Positions 31,953 through 41,054 of a stretch of 64,000 bases of DNA are shown piece by piece. How positions within the stretch are numbered: position 1 is the stretch's first letter; each line of letters opens with the position of its first letter. The stretch comes from Nocardioides ginsengisegetis. GTDB lineage: Bacteria > Actinomycetota > Actinomycetes > Propionibacteriales > Nocardioidaceae. The translations under genes were made by a program, and so were the position numbers. The stretch spans positions 865,501 to 929,500 of the forward strand of contig NZ_JACGXA010000001.1 in NCBI RefSeq assembly GCF_014138045.1. The letters run 5' to 3'. The notes under the pieces were generated by a model, which ran no database searches, was not told the DNA's origin, and worked only from the letters and a program-made list of their open reading frames with translations.

Positions 31953-32462
31953 TTGGCCGCGAACCAGGTCGAGCTGATGCAGCAGCTGCACGACGAGCAC
32001 GCAGCCGCGCTGTGGGGCTACTGCGTGCGCCTGACCGGTGACCGGACCCGCGCCGAGGACGTCGCCCAGGAGACCCTGCTCCGGGCGTGGCGCAGCTTCG
32101 GGGCGCTCGACGCCAAGCAGGGCTCGGTCCGGGCGTGGCTGTTCACGGTGGCGCGCAACATCGTCATCGACGAGTGGCGCACTCGCCGGACCCGGACCGA
32201 GACCGTCGTCGCCGAGCCCCCCGAGCCGGGGGACCCGGTCGACGACACTGACCGGCTGCTGGTCTCGTGGATGGTCGCCGACGCGCTGGACCGGCTCTCG
32301 CCGGAGCACCGGGCGGTGATCCTCGAGTGCTACTTCCGCGGCCTGCCGGTGGCCGAGGCCGCACATCGGCTCGGCGTGCCACCCGGCACGGTCAAGTCAC
32401 GCACGCACTACGCGCTCAAGGCACTGAGGCTCGCACTGGAGGAGATGGGGGTGGAGACATGA
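31953..32462 (+). CDS. ECF RNA polymerase sigma factor (SigK/SigL-like)
   Basis: A ~169-residue ECF sigma factor. Region 2 (~5-75) contains RLTGDRTRAEDVAQETLLRA and the -10 recognition helix VRAWLFTVARNIVIDEWR; region 4 (~110-165) contains LSPEHRAVILECYFRGLPV and the HTH GVPPGTVKSR. It directs polymerase to a stress promoter. TTG 31953 is preceded by AGGAGG with 4-nt spacing and is chosen; ATG 31929 in frame has no RBS and adds eight residues. The stop overlaps the anti-sigma start (ATGA). Confidence 0.88.
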   Translation: MAANQVELMQQLHDEHAAALWGYCVRLTGDRTRAEDVAQETLLRAWRSFGALDAKQGSVRAWLFTVARNIVIDEWRTRRTRTETVVAEPPEPGDPVDDTDRLLVSWMVADALDRLSPEHRAVILECYFRGLPVAEAAHRLGVPPGTVKSRTHYALKALRLALEEMGVET

Positions 32463-33145
32463 GCTGTGGATTCACCGGCCTGGACGGTTCCTACGTCCTC
32501 GGCGCCCTCGACCCCGCCGAGGCCCGGGAGTTCGAGGCACACCTCGCCGGCTGCGCTGCGTGCACCGCCGCCGTCAATGAGCTCGCCGGCCTCCCCGCAC
32601 TGCTCTCCCTCGTCGACTCCGACGTCCTCGAGCGCCCGCCGCCCCCGCTGCCCGAGACCCTGCTGCCCGCGCTGGTCGCGGCCGCGCGCAGCGCCCAGCG
32701 CCGGCGTACGGCGATCGTCGCCCTGCTCGGCGCGGCCGCCGCGGCCCTGGTGGCCGTCGTGCTCGTCGTGGGTGGTGCGGTGGGGGACCGGGGTGCCCCC
32801 GAGGCCGGGCCGACCGGAGGTCCCTCGGCGGCCGTGGCCCGGACCATGACGCCGATCGGCTACGAGCCGGTGCACGCCTCGGTCGGGCTGACCGGGGTCG
32901 CGTGGGGCACCCGCCTCGACCTGGAGTGCACCTACGAGTCGCTCCCGGACCCGGAGACCCGGCCGGGGAGCTACGTGCTCGTGGTCCGCACGCGCGACGG
33001 CCACGTCGAGCAGGTCGCCACGTGGCGGGCCCTGCCCGGCCGGACCATGCACCTGACCGGGGCCACGGCCGCGACGCCGGACCAGATCGTGTCGGTCGAG
33101 ATGCGCACCAGGTCCGGTGCCCCGGTCCTGAGGCTGGTCCTGTGA
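32459..33145 (+). CDS. Membrane anti-sigma factor
   Basis: A 228-residue partner of the upstream sigma factor. The N-terminal anti-sigma domain (~1-45) has a zinc-finger-like HLAGCAAC (H-x3-C-x2-C); one TM helix is at ~78-100 (AIVALLGAAAAALVAVVLVV); the ~125-residue exported domain has the strand-rich layout of RskA-type proteins. It probably holds the sigma factor until an extracytoplasmic or redox signal arrives. Coupled by an ATGA overlap. Confidence 0.88.
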   Translation: MSCGFTGLDGSYVLGALDPAEAREFEAHLAGCAACTAAVNELAGLPALLSLVDSDVLERPPPPLPETLLPALVAAARSAQRRRTAIVALLGAAAAALVAVVLVVGGAVGDRGAPEAGPTGGPSAAVARTMTPIGYEPVHASVGLTGVAWGTRLDLECTYESLPDPETRPGSYVLVVRTRDGHVEQVATWRALPGRTMHLTGATAATPDQIVSVEMRTRSGAPVLRLVL

Positions 33146-33194
33146 CCCGCCCCGACACGTCCCCCCGACCCGACACGACCCCAGGAGGTGGGCG

Positions 33195-33647
33195 ATGAGC
33201 CCCCAGGACAGCACCGAACCCACCAGCGGTCCCTCGCGCCGCACCCTCCTGGTCGCCGGCGCCGGCACGGCCCTGGGCGTCACGGTGGTGGCCGGCTGCG
33301 GCGGCGGTGGATCCGGCACCGCGACGGACACCCCCACGCCGTCCGGCGGAGGGAGCACCGGCCTGGCCAAGGTCAGCGACGTGCCGGTCGGCGGTGCGGT
33401 CTCGGCCCAGACCGCCGACGGCAAGCCGGTCATCGTCGCCCAGCCGAAGGCCGGCGACATCGTGGCCTTCTCCGCGATCTGCACCCACATGGGCTGCACG
33501 GTCGCCCCGCAGGGCGACATCCTCAAGTGCCCCTGCCACGGGTCGACCTACGACTTGGCCACCGGCGACAACACCGGCGGCCCGGCGCCGTCGCCGCTGG
33601 CGAAGATCGACGTACTGGTCAAGGGCGGGGAGGTCGTCCAGGCCTGA
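33195..33647 (+). CDS. Tat-exported Rieske [2Fe-2S] lipoprotein-like protein
   Basis: A 150-residue protein. The N-terminus has SRRTLLVAGAGTALG, a Tat-like twin-arginine, followed by a lipobox VVAGC. The Rieske motifs are CTHMGC (~96) and CPCHGSTYD (~113), giving two Cys and two His ligands for a [2Fe-2S] cluster. It is likely an electron-transfer protein anchored outside the membrane. AGGAGG lies 6 nt before ATG 33195. It follows the anti-sigma gene by 49 nt and may be in the same regulon. Confidence 0.9.
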   Translation: MSPQDSTEPTSGPSRRTLLVAGAGTALGVTVVAGCGGGGSGTATDTPTPSGGGSTGLAKVSDVPVGGAVSAQTADGKPVIVAQPKAGDIVAFSAICTHMGCTVAPQGDILKCPCHGSTYDLATGDNTGGPAPSPLAKIDVLVKGGEVVQA

Positions 33648-33672
33648 CCTCCCCACCCCGACCCGCGCCGCG

Positions 33673-34725
33673 CTAGAAGTCGTCGTCGAAGGCGACCTGC
33701 CCGGTCACGCCCATCTGGTAGGCCGAGACCCGGCGCTCGAAGAAGTTCGAGAGCTCCTGGACGTCCTGCAGCTCCATGAAGGCCAGCGGGTTGCGCGAGC
33801 CGTAGATCTGCGGGAGGCCGAGCCGCTCCATCCGCCGGTCGGCGACGAACTGGAGGTACTCCCGCATGTCCGCCACCGACAGCCCCGCCACGCCCTGCCC
33901 GAGGAGGTCCTCGGCGAACTGCGCCTCGGCGTCGACCGCCTCGACCAGCATCTGCCGGACGTCCGCGGCCAGCTGCTCGTCGAACAGGTCCGGCTCCTCC
34001 TGACGCACGGTGTCGACCACGTCGAAGGCGAACGCCATGTGCATCGACTCGTCGCGGAAGACCCAGTTGGTGCCGGACGCGAGCCCGTTGAGCAGGCCCC
34101 GCGAGCGCAGGAAGTAGACGTAGGCGAAGGCGCCGTAGAAGAACAACCCCTCGATGCAGGCCGCGAAGCAGATCACGTTCAGCAGGAACGCGCGACGGTG
34201 CTCCCTGGTGGTCAGGGCGTCGAGCTCGAAGACCTTGTCGATCCACGTGAAGCAGAAGTCGGCCTTGTTCCGGATCGAGGGGATGTTGTCGACGGCGGCG
34301 AAGGCCTCGTGCCGCTCGGCCTCGTCGGGCACGTAGGTGTCGAGCAGCGTCAGGTAGAACTGCACGTGCACCGCCTCCTCGAAGAGCTGCCGGCTCAGGT
34401 AGAGCCGCGCCTCGGGCGAGTTGATGTGCTGGTAGAGGTTGAGCACCAGGTTGTTCGCCACGATCGTGTCGCCGGTCGCGAAGAACGCCACGAGGCGCGA
34501 GACCAGGTGCCGCTCGGCCGCGGACAGCTTCGCCAGGTCCTTGAGGTCGGTGTGCAGGTCGACCTCCTCGACGGTCCAGTTGTTCTTGATGCCGTCGCGG
34601 TAGCGCTCGTAGAAGTGGGGATAGCGCATCGGCCGGAGGGTGAGGTTCATCCCCGGGTCGAGCAGCATCCGGGTCGGTCGCGAGTCGGTCGCGGTGCTGG
34701 GCTGGGTGTTCTGGTCGGTGGTCAC
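33673..34725 (-). CDS. nrdB: Class Ia ribonucleoside-diphosphate reductase beta subunit
   Basis: A ferritin-like radical protein of 350 residues that partners NrdA and holds the metal cofactor. Ligand motifs appear in order: the acidic FFATGDTIVANNLV, EEAVHVQFY (E-x2-H) and RDESMHMAFAFDV (E-x3-H). The C-terminal QVAFDDDF is the usual NrdA-binding tail. GTG 34725 overlaps the nrdA stop by 4 nt (GTGA), so translation is coupled. Both genes lie behind a cobalamin riboswitch. Confidence 0.95.
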   Translation of the reverse strand: MTTDQNTQPSTATDSRPTRMLLDPGMNLTLRPMRYPHFYERYRDGIKNNWTVEEVDLHTDLKDLAKLSAAERHLVSRLVAFFATGDTIVANNLVLNLYQHINSPEARLYLSRQLFEEAVHVQFYLTLLDTYVPDEAERHEAFAAVDNIPSIRNKADFCFTWIDKVFELDALTTREHRRAFLLNVICFAACIEGLFFYGAFAYVYFLRSRGLLNGLASGTNWVFRDESMHMAFAFDVVDTVRQEEPDLFDEQLAADVRQMLVEAVDAEAQFAEDLLGQGVAGLSVADMREYLQFVADRRMERLGLPQIYGSRNPLAFMELQDVQELSNFFERRVSAYQMGVTGQVAFDDDF

Positions 34726-37106
34726 TGGCAGGCCTCGCAGCTCTCGGGGTTCTCCAGGGAGCAGGCGACCGCCGCCTCGTCCCGGACGGGTTCGGTGACG
34801 GACACGGTCGCCTGCTGGATCCGGGTGGCCGGTCGCGACCGCAGGTAGTACGTCGTCTTCAGCCCGGACTTCCAGGCGTGGTTGTACATCGAGGAGAGCT
34901 TCCCGATCGTCGGCGACGCCAGGAAGAGGTTGAGCGACTGGCTCTGGTCGATGTACGCCGACCGCGCGGCCGCCATGTCGATCAGCGCGCGCTGGGGGAG
35001 CTCCCACGCCGTGCGGAACAGCACCCGGACGTCCTCGGGCAGGGACGCGATGCCCTGCACCGAGCCCTCGGCGCGCTTGATCGCCTCGCGGTTCTCGGGG
35101 GTCCACAAGCCGTGGGCCTTGAGCTCGTGCACGAGGGCGGAGTTGACCTGGAGGAACTCTCCCGAGAGCGTCTCGCGCTTGAACAGGTTGGACACCTGGG
35201 GCTCGATGCACTCGTAGCACCCGGCGATCGAGGCGATCGTGGCGGTCGGTGCGATCGCGATCAGCAGGGAGTTGCGCAGGCCGTGCTTCGCGATCCGCGC
35301 CCGCACGACGTCCCACCGCTCGGTCTGGGTCGGCGTCGCGTCCCAGAAGTCCGGCTGCAGCCTCCCCTGCGCGGCGCGGGTCCGGTCGAAGGTCGGGTGC
35401 GGACCCTGGCGCTCGGCCAGCTCCGAGGAGACCTCCAGCGCGGTCAGGTAGACCTCCTCCTGGATCCGCGTCGACAGCTCCAGCGCCTCCGCCGAGTCGA
35501 AGGGCAGCCGCAGGGCGAAGAAGACGTCCTGCAGCCCCATCAGACCGAGCCCGATCGGCCGCCACTGCGGGTTGGAGGCCGCCGCCTCGGCGCTGGGGTA
35601 GTAGTTCACGTCGATGACGCGGTCGAGCAGCGGCACCGCCGTACGCACCGTGGCGCGGAGCTTGTCCCAGTCGACGCCCGTCGGGAGCAGGTGTTGGCCC
35701 AGGTTGATCGAGCCCAGGTTGCAGACCGCCGTCTCGGAGTCCGAGGACACCTCGATGATCTCGGTGCACAGGTTGGACAGGTGCACGACGGGCTTGCCGG
35801 GGGCCTGGTCGTCCGAGGTCTGGTTGCACGTGCGGTTGGCGGCGTCCTTGAACGTCATCCAGCCGTTGCCGGTCTGCGCCAGCGTGCGCATCATCTTGGC
35901 GTAGAGGTCGCGCGCCTTCAGGGTGCGCACGACGTTGCCCTCCGCCTCGGCACGCCGGTACGCCGCGTCGAAGGCGTCGCCCCACAGGTCCACGAGCTCG
36001 GGCACCTGGTCGGGGTCGACGAGCGACCAGTCCTCGTCGGCCTCGACGCGCCGCATGAACTCGTCGGGGATCCAGTTCGCGAGGTTGAGGTTGTGCGTGC
36101 GTCGCGCGTCCTCGCCCGTGTTGTCGCGCAGCTCCAGGAACTCCTCGACGTCGGGGTGCCACGGCTCGAGGTAGACGCACGCGGCGCCCTTGCGACGGCC
36201 GCCCTGGTTGACCGCGGCCACCGACGCGTCGAGCGTCCGCAGGAACGGCACGATGCCGTTGGACTGCCCGTTGGTGCCGCGGATCAGTGCTCCGCGGCCG
36301 CGGACCCGGGAGAAGCCGATGCCGATCCCGCCGGCGAACTTCGACAGCTTGGCGACCTGGCCGTAGCGCGAGTAGATCGAGTCGAGGTCGTCGCGGGGCG
36401 AGTCCACGAGGTAGCACGACGACATCTGGGTGTGCCGGGTGCCGGAGTTGAAGAGGGTCGGGCTGCTCGGCAGGTAGGCCAGGCTCGACATCAGCCGGTA
36501 GAAGCCGATCGCCTCGGCCGGCGACTCCGACAGGCCGCAGGCCACGCGCAGCAGGAAGTACTGCGGCGTCTCGACCACCTGGCGCGTCCGGGGGTGCCGC
36601 AACAGGTAGCGGTCGTAGACCGTGCGCAGCCCGAAGTACTCGAAGCGGCGGTCGGCGTCCTCGTCGATCGCGAAGTCGAGCTTGCGGGCGTTGTCCTTGA
36701 CGAACCGTGCGGTCTCGTCGCCGATCAGTCCCTCGGCGTGCCCGAGCCCGACCGACTGGCTGAAGGAGGCGATGCCCTGGTTGCGGACCTCCTTCTCGAT
36801 GTAGCCGGCCAGCAGCCGCCCGGCCAGCCGGGAGTACTGCGGCTCCTCGCTGATCATCTCGGCGGCCGTCTGGATCGACAGGCGATCCAGCTCGGCGGTG
36901 GTGGCGCCGTCGTAGAGGCCCGAGATGGTCTTGGTGGCGACCCGCATCGGGTCCACGTCGGCCAGGTCGTCGGCCACGCGCTCGACGGCGCGCACGATCT
37001 TGTTGACGTCGACGGACTCACTGTCCCCGTTGCGCTTGCGCACCTGCATCGTCGTACGGCGTGCTTCGTGGGCGGGGACTGGTGGTGCTGTTTCGGTGAC
37101 CGTCAT
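34722..37106 (-). CDS. nrdA: Class Ia ribonucleoside-diphosphate reductase alpha subunit
   Basis: The 794-residue catalytic subunit reduces ribonucleoside diphosphates to deoxy forms. An ATP-cone (~20-110) begins at MQVRKRNGDSESVDVNKIV; active-site cysteines are in SSCYLVDSP, NLCTEIIEV (C-x-E) and the C-terminal redox pair in SCEACQ; the radical-transfer Tyr pair is in TTYYLRSRP. ATG 37106 is preceded by GAGGAGAGA. The 400-nt leader contains a cobalamin riboswitch and two NrdR-like boxes; B12 and dNTP state should lower expression when a B12-dependent class II enzyme can replace it. Confidence 0.95.
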   Translation of the reverse strand: MTVTETAPPVPAHEARRTTMQVRKRNGDSESVDVNKIVRAVERVADDLADVDPMRVATKTISGLYDGATTAELDRLSIQTAAEMISEEPQYSRLAGRLLAGYIEKEVRNQGIASFSQSVGLGHAEGLIGDETARFVKDNARKLDFAIDEDADRRFEYFGLRTVYDRYLLRHPRTRQVVETPQYFLLRVACGLSESPAEAIGFYRLMSSLAYLPSSPTLFNSGTRHTQMSSCYLVDSPRDDLDSIYSRYGQVAKLSKFAGGIGIGFSRVRGRGALIRGTNGQSNGIVPFLRTLDASVAAVNQGGRRKGAACVYLEPWHPDVEEFLELRDNTGEDARRTHNLNLANWIPDEFMRRVEADEDWSLVDPDQVPELVDLWGDAFDAAYRRAEAEGNVVRTLKARDLYAKMMRTLAQTGNGWMTFKDAANRTCNQTSDDQAPGKPVVHLSNLCTEIIEVSSDSETAVCNLGSINLGQHLLPTGVDWDKLRATVRTAVPLLDRVIDVNYYPSAEAAASNPQWRPIGLGLMGLQDVFFALRLPFDSAEALELSTRIQEEVYLTALEVSSELAERQGPHPTFDRTRAAQGRLQPDFWDATPTQTERWDVVRARIAKHGLRNSLLIAIAPTATIASIAGCYECIEPQVSNLFKRETLSGEFLQVNSALVHELKAHGLWTPENREAIKRAEGSVQGIASLPEDVRVLFRTAWELPQRALIDMAAARSAYIDQSQSLNLFLASPTIGKLSSMYNHAWKSGLKTTYYLRSRPATRIQQATVSVTEPVRDEAAVACSLENPESCEACQ

Positions 37107-37249
37107 TCTCTCTCCTCGCGAGCTCGGTCCGGGACCGGCCAGATGTGCGAGGGGGTGACGACGACGCCGGCGCGTCGTCCGACGAGCGCACCGTGGAGCC
37201 GTCAGCCGTCCCACGCGGCATCGGACCACCGCACCCGGCGGGTGCAGTG

Positions 37250-37452
37250 CGCTGGCAGGTCTTCGGACTCATGGGCTCGCCGCGACCGATCGCTCGGACT
37301 CGACCCCTACTGGACGTCGCTTCCCAGGTCCCGTGATGGCGACCCAGTGCTGGGTGACGTCGTTCGTTCCCACTCACCGCTGCGGGGCAGTCCCGGTCTC
37401 TCACCGGGTTCCCTGTTGCCTCGACGATCCTGGAGGGAGCGCCGAACCAGCT
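37250..37452 (-). ncRNA. Cobalamin riboswitch upstream of nrdAB
   Basis: On the minus strand the leader contains the conserved parts of a cobalamin aptamer in order: ACCCGGTGAGAGACCGGG, ACTGCCCCGCAGCGGTGAG, GGGAAGCGACG, and the B12-box-like GAGTCCGAAGACCTGCCAG. The pairing arms GCTGG (37447-37451) and CCAGC (37251-37255) could close P1. A 6-bp hairpin follows at 37231-37245 and may be part of the switching region. In related actinomycetes such switches shut off class I nrdAB when B12 is present. No gene is encoded within it despite an open frame. Confidence 0.93.
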
Positions 37453-37459
37453 GCGTGCG

Positions 37460-37475
37460 CCACCATATGTGGGGT
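37460..37475 (-). promoter_or_regulatory. Candidate NrdR box 2
   Basis: ACCCCACATATGGTGG on the minus strand matches 11 of 16 positions of the NrdR box consensus ACACWATATATWGTGT. It starts exactly 31 bp after box 1, the spacing seen for NrdR box pairs. NrdR represses ribonucleotide reductase genes when dATP is high. Confidence 0.6.
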
Positions 37476-37490
37476 CGACGGAAATCTCCG

Positions 37491-37506
37491 GGACTAGATG
37501 TTGTGT
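37491..37506 (-). promoter_or_regulatory. Candidate NrdR box 1
   Basis: ACACAACATCTAGTCC on the minus strand matches 12 of 16 positions of the NrdR consensus. It lies just beyond the end of the upstream DUF1254-type gene and, with box 2, frames the likely nrdAB promoter. Confidence 0.62.
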
Positions 37507-37525
37507 CGGCGTGTTGCGGTCGTCC

Positions 37526-39142
37526 TCAGTCCGCCCGTACGAACGGCGGGATCCGGTAGGTGCCGTCCAGCGCCGCCTTCTCGGGCAGGTAGAGCCGCAG
37601 GATCAGGTGGAACGCCCCGGCCGGCGCGGGCAACCAGTTGGCCCGGGCCTTCGCCCCGCGCGGCTCCGCGTGCTGCACGAAGATCGTCAGCGAGCCGTCC
37701 GCGTTGCGCCGCAGTCCCCGGTCGCGGTCGCCGACGGAGTAGCGGTCGATCTCGTTGTCGTAGAGGAAGTTGTCCTGGCGGTACATCGTCAGCGACCAGA
37801 ACGCGCGGACCGGCGGCAGGTGGCCCTGCGGGAACGTGATCGTGTAGCGGTGCTCTCCGGTGAGCGCGCGCCCGCGACCGTCGGAGTAGCTCGTGGGGTA
37901 GGTCGCGATCCGCGGCACGTTGGCGCCGAGCAGGTCGGTGGCGATGACGGCGCGCCCGAGGTACTGCCGGCCGAAGTCGCCGATCCACGGGTCGGTCATC
38001 ACGCTCCACCCGCGGTTGCCCGCCGAGGTGGTGGCGCGGTAGCGGTCCGCGGCGCCCGCGATGAGTCGTACGGCGGCCCTGGTGCCCGCACCGATCGCGC
38101 GGTTCTGCGGGGTGTCCTCGTCCGAGCCGGGCGGGTTGCCCACCGCGTTGGCCGAGTCGGCGGCCAGCACCGCTCCCGGCGTGGTGTCGGGCTGCTCGAC
38201 CCCGGCCGGGCCCAGCGCCTCGAGGACGCAACGCTGCGAGGACGGCGGCGGGTCGATCGTCGTCTCCTGGTTGAGCGCGGCGACGAAGTCGGTGCCCTGC
38301 GGGGTCGCGGGCTTCGGGGGCCGCGGGGGCGGGTTGTCGAAGACGACGGACTTGCCGCGAGCGCCCTGCCGCCAGGCCTCCAGCGGGGTGGCGGTGTACT
38401 TCTCGAGCAGCGGCTTGACGCGCTCCATGTCGGCGGTGTCGTCGACCAGCGTCCGGCCGAGCAGCCACATCGTGTTGGTCGGGCTGTGCACCAGGTGCAC
38501 GCCCTCCGGCACGTCGCCGGACCACCCGGGCGGCACGAAGAGGTAGGAGCCGGCCTTCGTGCCGGTGGCGCCCGACCCGACGTAGGTGAACGAGTTCGTC
38601 CAGGCGTCCATGAACTGGAACGTGTAGAAGCGACCGTCCGTGTCGGGCACGTCGATGACCAGCGGCCCCTGGGTCAGGCTCAGCCAGCCCACCGTGTAGG
38701 CGGTGTCGACGTTGGGGGAGACCACGCTGCGGGTCTCCGGGGTGCTCAGCGACGCGACACTGACCAGTGTGTTGCGGAAGCGGAACTGGCGGACCGTGTC
38801 GTGCAGGTCGACCAGCGGCAGGCCGTAGACGTAGCCGGCCTCGGCCGCGGCGAAGGTGCGGGCGGCCGCGAGACGCTCCGCCGACGAGGTGCCGGCCAGC
38901 CGGTCGGCGTACGCCCAGGCGTCGCGCTGGACCCGTGGCTCGAGACCGCTGAGGCCGGGAGCCGAGGCGCCGTACACGCAGTCGGGGAGCAGGTCGGGAC
39001 GTGTCGCCCCGGCCGCGACCGCGCCGGGCTGGCCGGCCACCACGGCCGAGGCCAGCGTCGAGGCCAGTGATCCGGTGAGCACCACGAGGGCGGCGCCCAG
39101 GCGGGTGCGGACGTGGCGGGGGCGTCGGTCTGCGGAGGTCAT
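37526..39142 (-). CDS. Exported DUF1254/DUF1214 domain protein
   Basis: A 538-residue protein with a signal peptide (~1-43; basic RRPRHVRTRLG, then hydrophobic, ending AVAAGA). DUF1254 (~85-215) has YVYGLPLVDLHDT and VVSPNVDTAYTVGWLSL; DUF1214 (~420-525) has RAFWSLTMYRQDNFLYDNE and the closing LRLYLPEKAALDGTYRIPPF. These paired domains are widespread and of unknown function. ATG 39142 is chosen; a TTG 18 nt upstream has no RBS. It runs toward the nrdAB control region, with 20 nt to the nearest NrdR box. Confidence 0.85.
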   Translation of the reverse strand: MTSADRRPRHVRTRLGAALVVLTGSLASTLASAVVAGQPGAVAAGATRPDLLPDCVYGASAPGLSGLEPRVQRDAWAYADRLAGTSSAERLAAARTFAAAEAGYVYGLPLVDLHDTVRQFRFRNTLVSVASLSTPETRSVVSPNVDTAYTVGWLSLTQGPLVIDVPDTDGRFYTFQFMDAWTNSFTYVGSGATGTKAGSYLFVPPGWSGDVPEGVHLVHSPTNTMWLLGRTLVDDTADMERVKPLLEKYTATPLEAWRQGARGKSVVFDNPPPRPPKPATPQGTDFVAALNQETTIDPPPSSQRCVLEALGPAGVEQPDTTPGAVLAADSANAVGNPPGSDEDTPQNRAIGAGTRAAVRLIAGAADRYRATTSAGNRGWSVMTDPWIGDFGRQYLGRAVIATDLLGANVPRIATYPTSYSDGRGRALTGEHRYTITFPQGHLPPVRAFWSLTMYRQDNFLYDNEIDRYSVGDRDRGLRRNADGSLTIFVQHAEPRGAKARANWLPAPAGAFHLILRLYLPEKAALDGTYRIPPFVRAD

Positions 39143-39209
39143 GCCCGACCCAACGGCCAATTCCCTACCAAGTTACTAGGGATTGAGCGAGAGGTGGGTC
39201 ACGGAGCCA

Positions 39210-41054
39210 CTACCCCTGGTCGGAGTCCGTCCCACCCTCGCCGGTGATCTCGTCCGGGCAGGCCGTGCCGCGGTGCAGCTGGTAGGGCGCGGCGATCCGG
39301 TAGGTGCCCGCGTGCGGGGCGTAGAGCACGGTCCAGTCGTCGGGCGTCTGGCCCTCGACGGTGACCGGCTGCACCTCGTGGCTGAGGCATCCCTCGACGT
39401 TGACCGGCGCCGCGTCGGGGGAGTCGGGGTCGCTCGACGGGGGCGGGATCGGGTCGCCCTCGGCGTCGAGCAGGCTCAGCCACGGCGACGCGGGGATGCG
39501 GACGAGCACCCGCCCCGGCGTCGGCATGTTGAGCACCAGCTCGGTGGCGTCGAAGCTGGTCACCACGGCCGGCGCGTCGGCCAGTGGGCGCGGGGCCTCG
39601 ACCTCGAAGAGGGTCCAGTTGGTGTCGGACCAGACGGCGTGCAGGTAGCCGAGCCCGCCCGCCACGAGGTCGTTCTCGGCCCGGGCGGCCGCGTCCGGCG
39701 TGCTCTTGGAGAGCACCACGTAGCTGACCGCCCAGCGGTCGAGCCAGGCGCGGTACGACGCCGGCGTGAGCAGCTCGTCGTCGTAGAAGATCGGGTTGCG
39801 CTCGGCGTCGGCCTGCCGGTTCCAGCCGCGGGCCAGGTTGACGTAGGGCGCCAGGGCCGACGCCTCGCGGTGGCTCTTGGCCGGGACGACCTCGACCCGC
39901 GCCTCGTTGGCCCCGCGGGCCTGGAGCTGGTGGACCAGCGGCCGCAGGTCGACCGACCACGCGGCATCGGGGCGGCCGCCGACGACGTCGCGGGCGGCCG
40001 TGGCGACCTGCCAGATGGAGGCCGTCACGATCGCGAGGACCAGGGCGACGACCGCGCGCCGGTTGCCCACCGGGCCCCAGCCGTGGCCGAGCGGTCCCGC
40101 CGAGGCGGCGCGCGCGGCGATGGCCACCAGCACGACGCCGCCGAACAGCAGCCCGAGCCGGGTGACGTTGGTGCCGACCTGGGAGGGGATCACCCAGGCG
40201 GCGAGCACGCCGGCGACGTACAGGACGGCTCCGACCCGGATGGACCGCCACGTGCGCGGCGCGAGCACGACGACGGCGACCGCCGTCACGACGGGCAGGA
40301 TCACCGAAGCGAGGGGCATCGGCTGGTGACCCGAGAAGGGGAAGAGCCAGGCCGAGAGCGCCACGACGACGACCGGAGGCAGACCCACGGCGTAGGCGGC
40401 GTTGCGCCGCCGCTGCAGCCAGAGCGCGGCCGCGATGACGCCGAGGAAGAGGCCGGCCACGGGGCTCGAGGCGGTGGCGGCGGCGGAGAACACCGCGGCC
40501 AGGATGGCGCGCGGCCAGCGGTGCCGCCGCTCGGGGGAGCGCCAGTGGGTGGGCCAGCCGTAGATCACCGAGACCGCCGCCAGTGCGAACATCATGCCGA
40601 GCCCGAAGGTCACCCGCCCCGACACCGCGTTGCCGGCGAGCGCGAGCGCGCCGTAGAGCGCGGGCCAGAGCGGCTTGTCGAGCGCCTTGCTGCGGGTCAG
40701 CACGAGGGCGAGCAGCCCGGCCGAGACGGTGCCGGCGAGCATCATCGTGGTGCGCACGCCCAGTGCACCCATGACGTAGGGGGCCAGGATGCTGTAGTTG
40801 ACCGGGTGCATGCCGCCGTACCACGCGAGGTTGTAGGCGCTCCCCGGGTGCGCCCTGGCGAACTCCGCCCAGGCGTCCTGGGCGGCGATGTCGCCGCCGC
40901 TGGAGGCGAGCAGCCACCACCAGAGGACGTGCAGGAGCGCGGCGAAGGCGGTGGCGACGGCGACAGGGTGGCGCGACAGGTCGCCCGGCGTGAACCGCGT
41001 CGGCCGACGCGGCACGGCCGGCTGCTCGACCCTCACGCGGTCGGTCACGCTCAC
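39210..41054 (-). CDS. Multi-TM membrane protein, GT-C-like layout
   Basis: A 614-residue membrane protein with about ten TM helices in the first ~400 residues and a ~200-residue extracytoplasmic C-terminal domain. The first loop has acidic residues (SSGGDIAAQDAWAEFARA) and GGMHPVNYSILAPYVMGA, which is the layout of GT-C glycosyltransferases such as those of arabinan or mannan assembly; no specific activity can be claimed. GTG 41054 has AAAGGGG 6 nt upstream; an in-frame ATG at 41078 has a weaker RBS. It is divergent from the PAP2 gene. Confidence 0.72.
   Translation of the reverse strand: MSVTDRVRVEQPAVPRRPTRFTPGDLSRHPVAVATAFAALLHVLWWWLLASSGGDIAAQDAWAEFARAHPGSAYNLAWYGGMHPVNYSILAPYVMGALGVRTTMMLAGTVSAGLLALVLTRSKALDKPLWPALYGALALAGNAVSGRVTFGLGMMFALAAVSVIYGWPTHWRSPERRHRWPRAILAAVFSAAATASSPVAGLFLGVIAAALWLQRRRNAAYAVGLPPVVVVALSAWLFPFSGHQPMPLASVILPVVTAVAVVVLAPRTWRSIRVGAVLYVAGVLAAWVIPSQVGTNVTRLGLLFGGVVLVAIAARAASAGPLGHGWGPVGNRRAVVALVLAIVTASIWQVATAARDVVGGRPDAAWSVDLRPLVHQLQARGANEARVEVVPAKSHREASALAPYVNLARGWNRQADAERNPIFYDDELLTPASYRAWLDRWAVSYVVLSKSTPDAAARAENDLVAGGLGYLHAVWSDTNWTLFEVEAPRPLADAPAVVTSFDATELVLNMPTPGRVLVRIPASPWLSLLDAEGDPIPPPSSDPDSPDAAPVNVEGCLSHEVQPVTVEGQTPDDWTVLYAPHAGTYRIAAPYQLHRGTACPDEITGEGGTDSDQG

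Noticed and set aside
37018..37404. A 128-codon minus-strand frame upstream of nrdA
   Set aside because: It lies in the cobalamin riboswitch; the conserved bases there are explained by RNA structure.
34878..37559. An 893-codon plus-strand frame opposite nrdAB
   Set aside because: Antisense shadow; nrdA on the other strand has all catalytic motifs.
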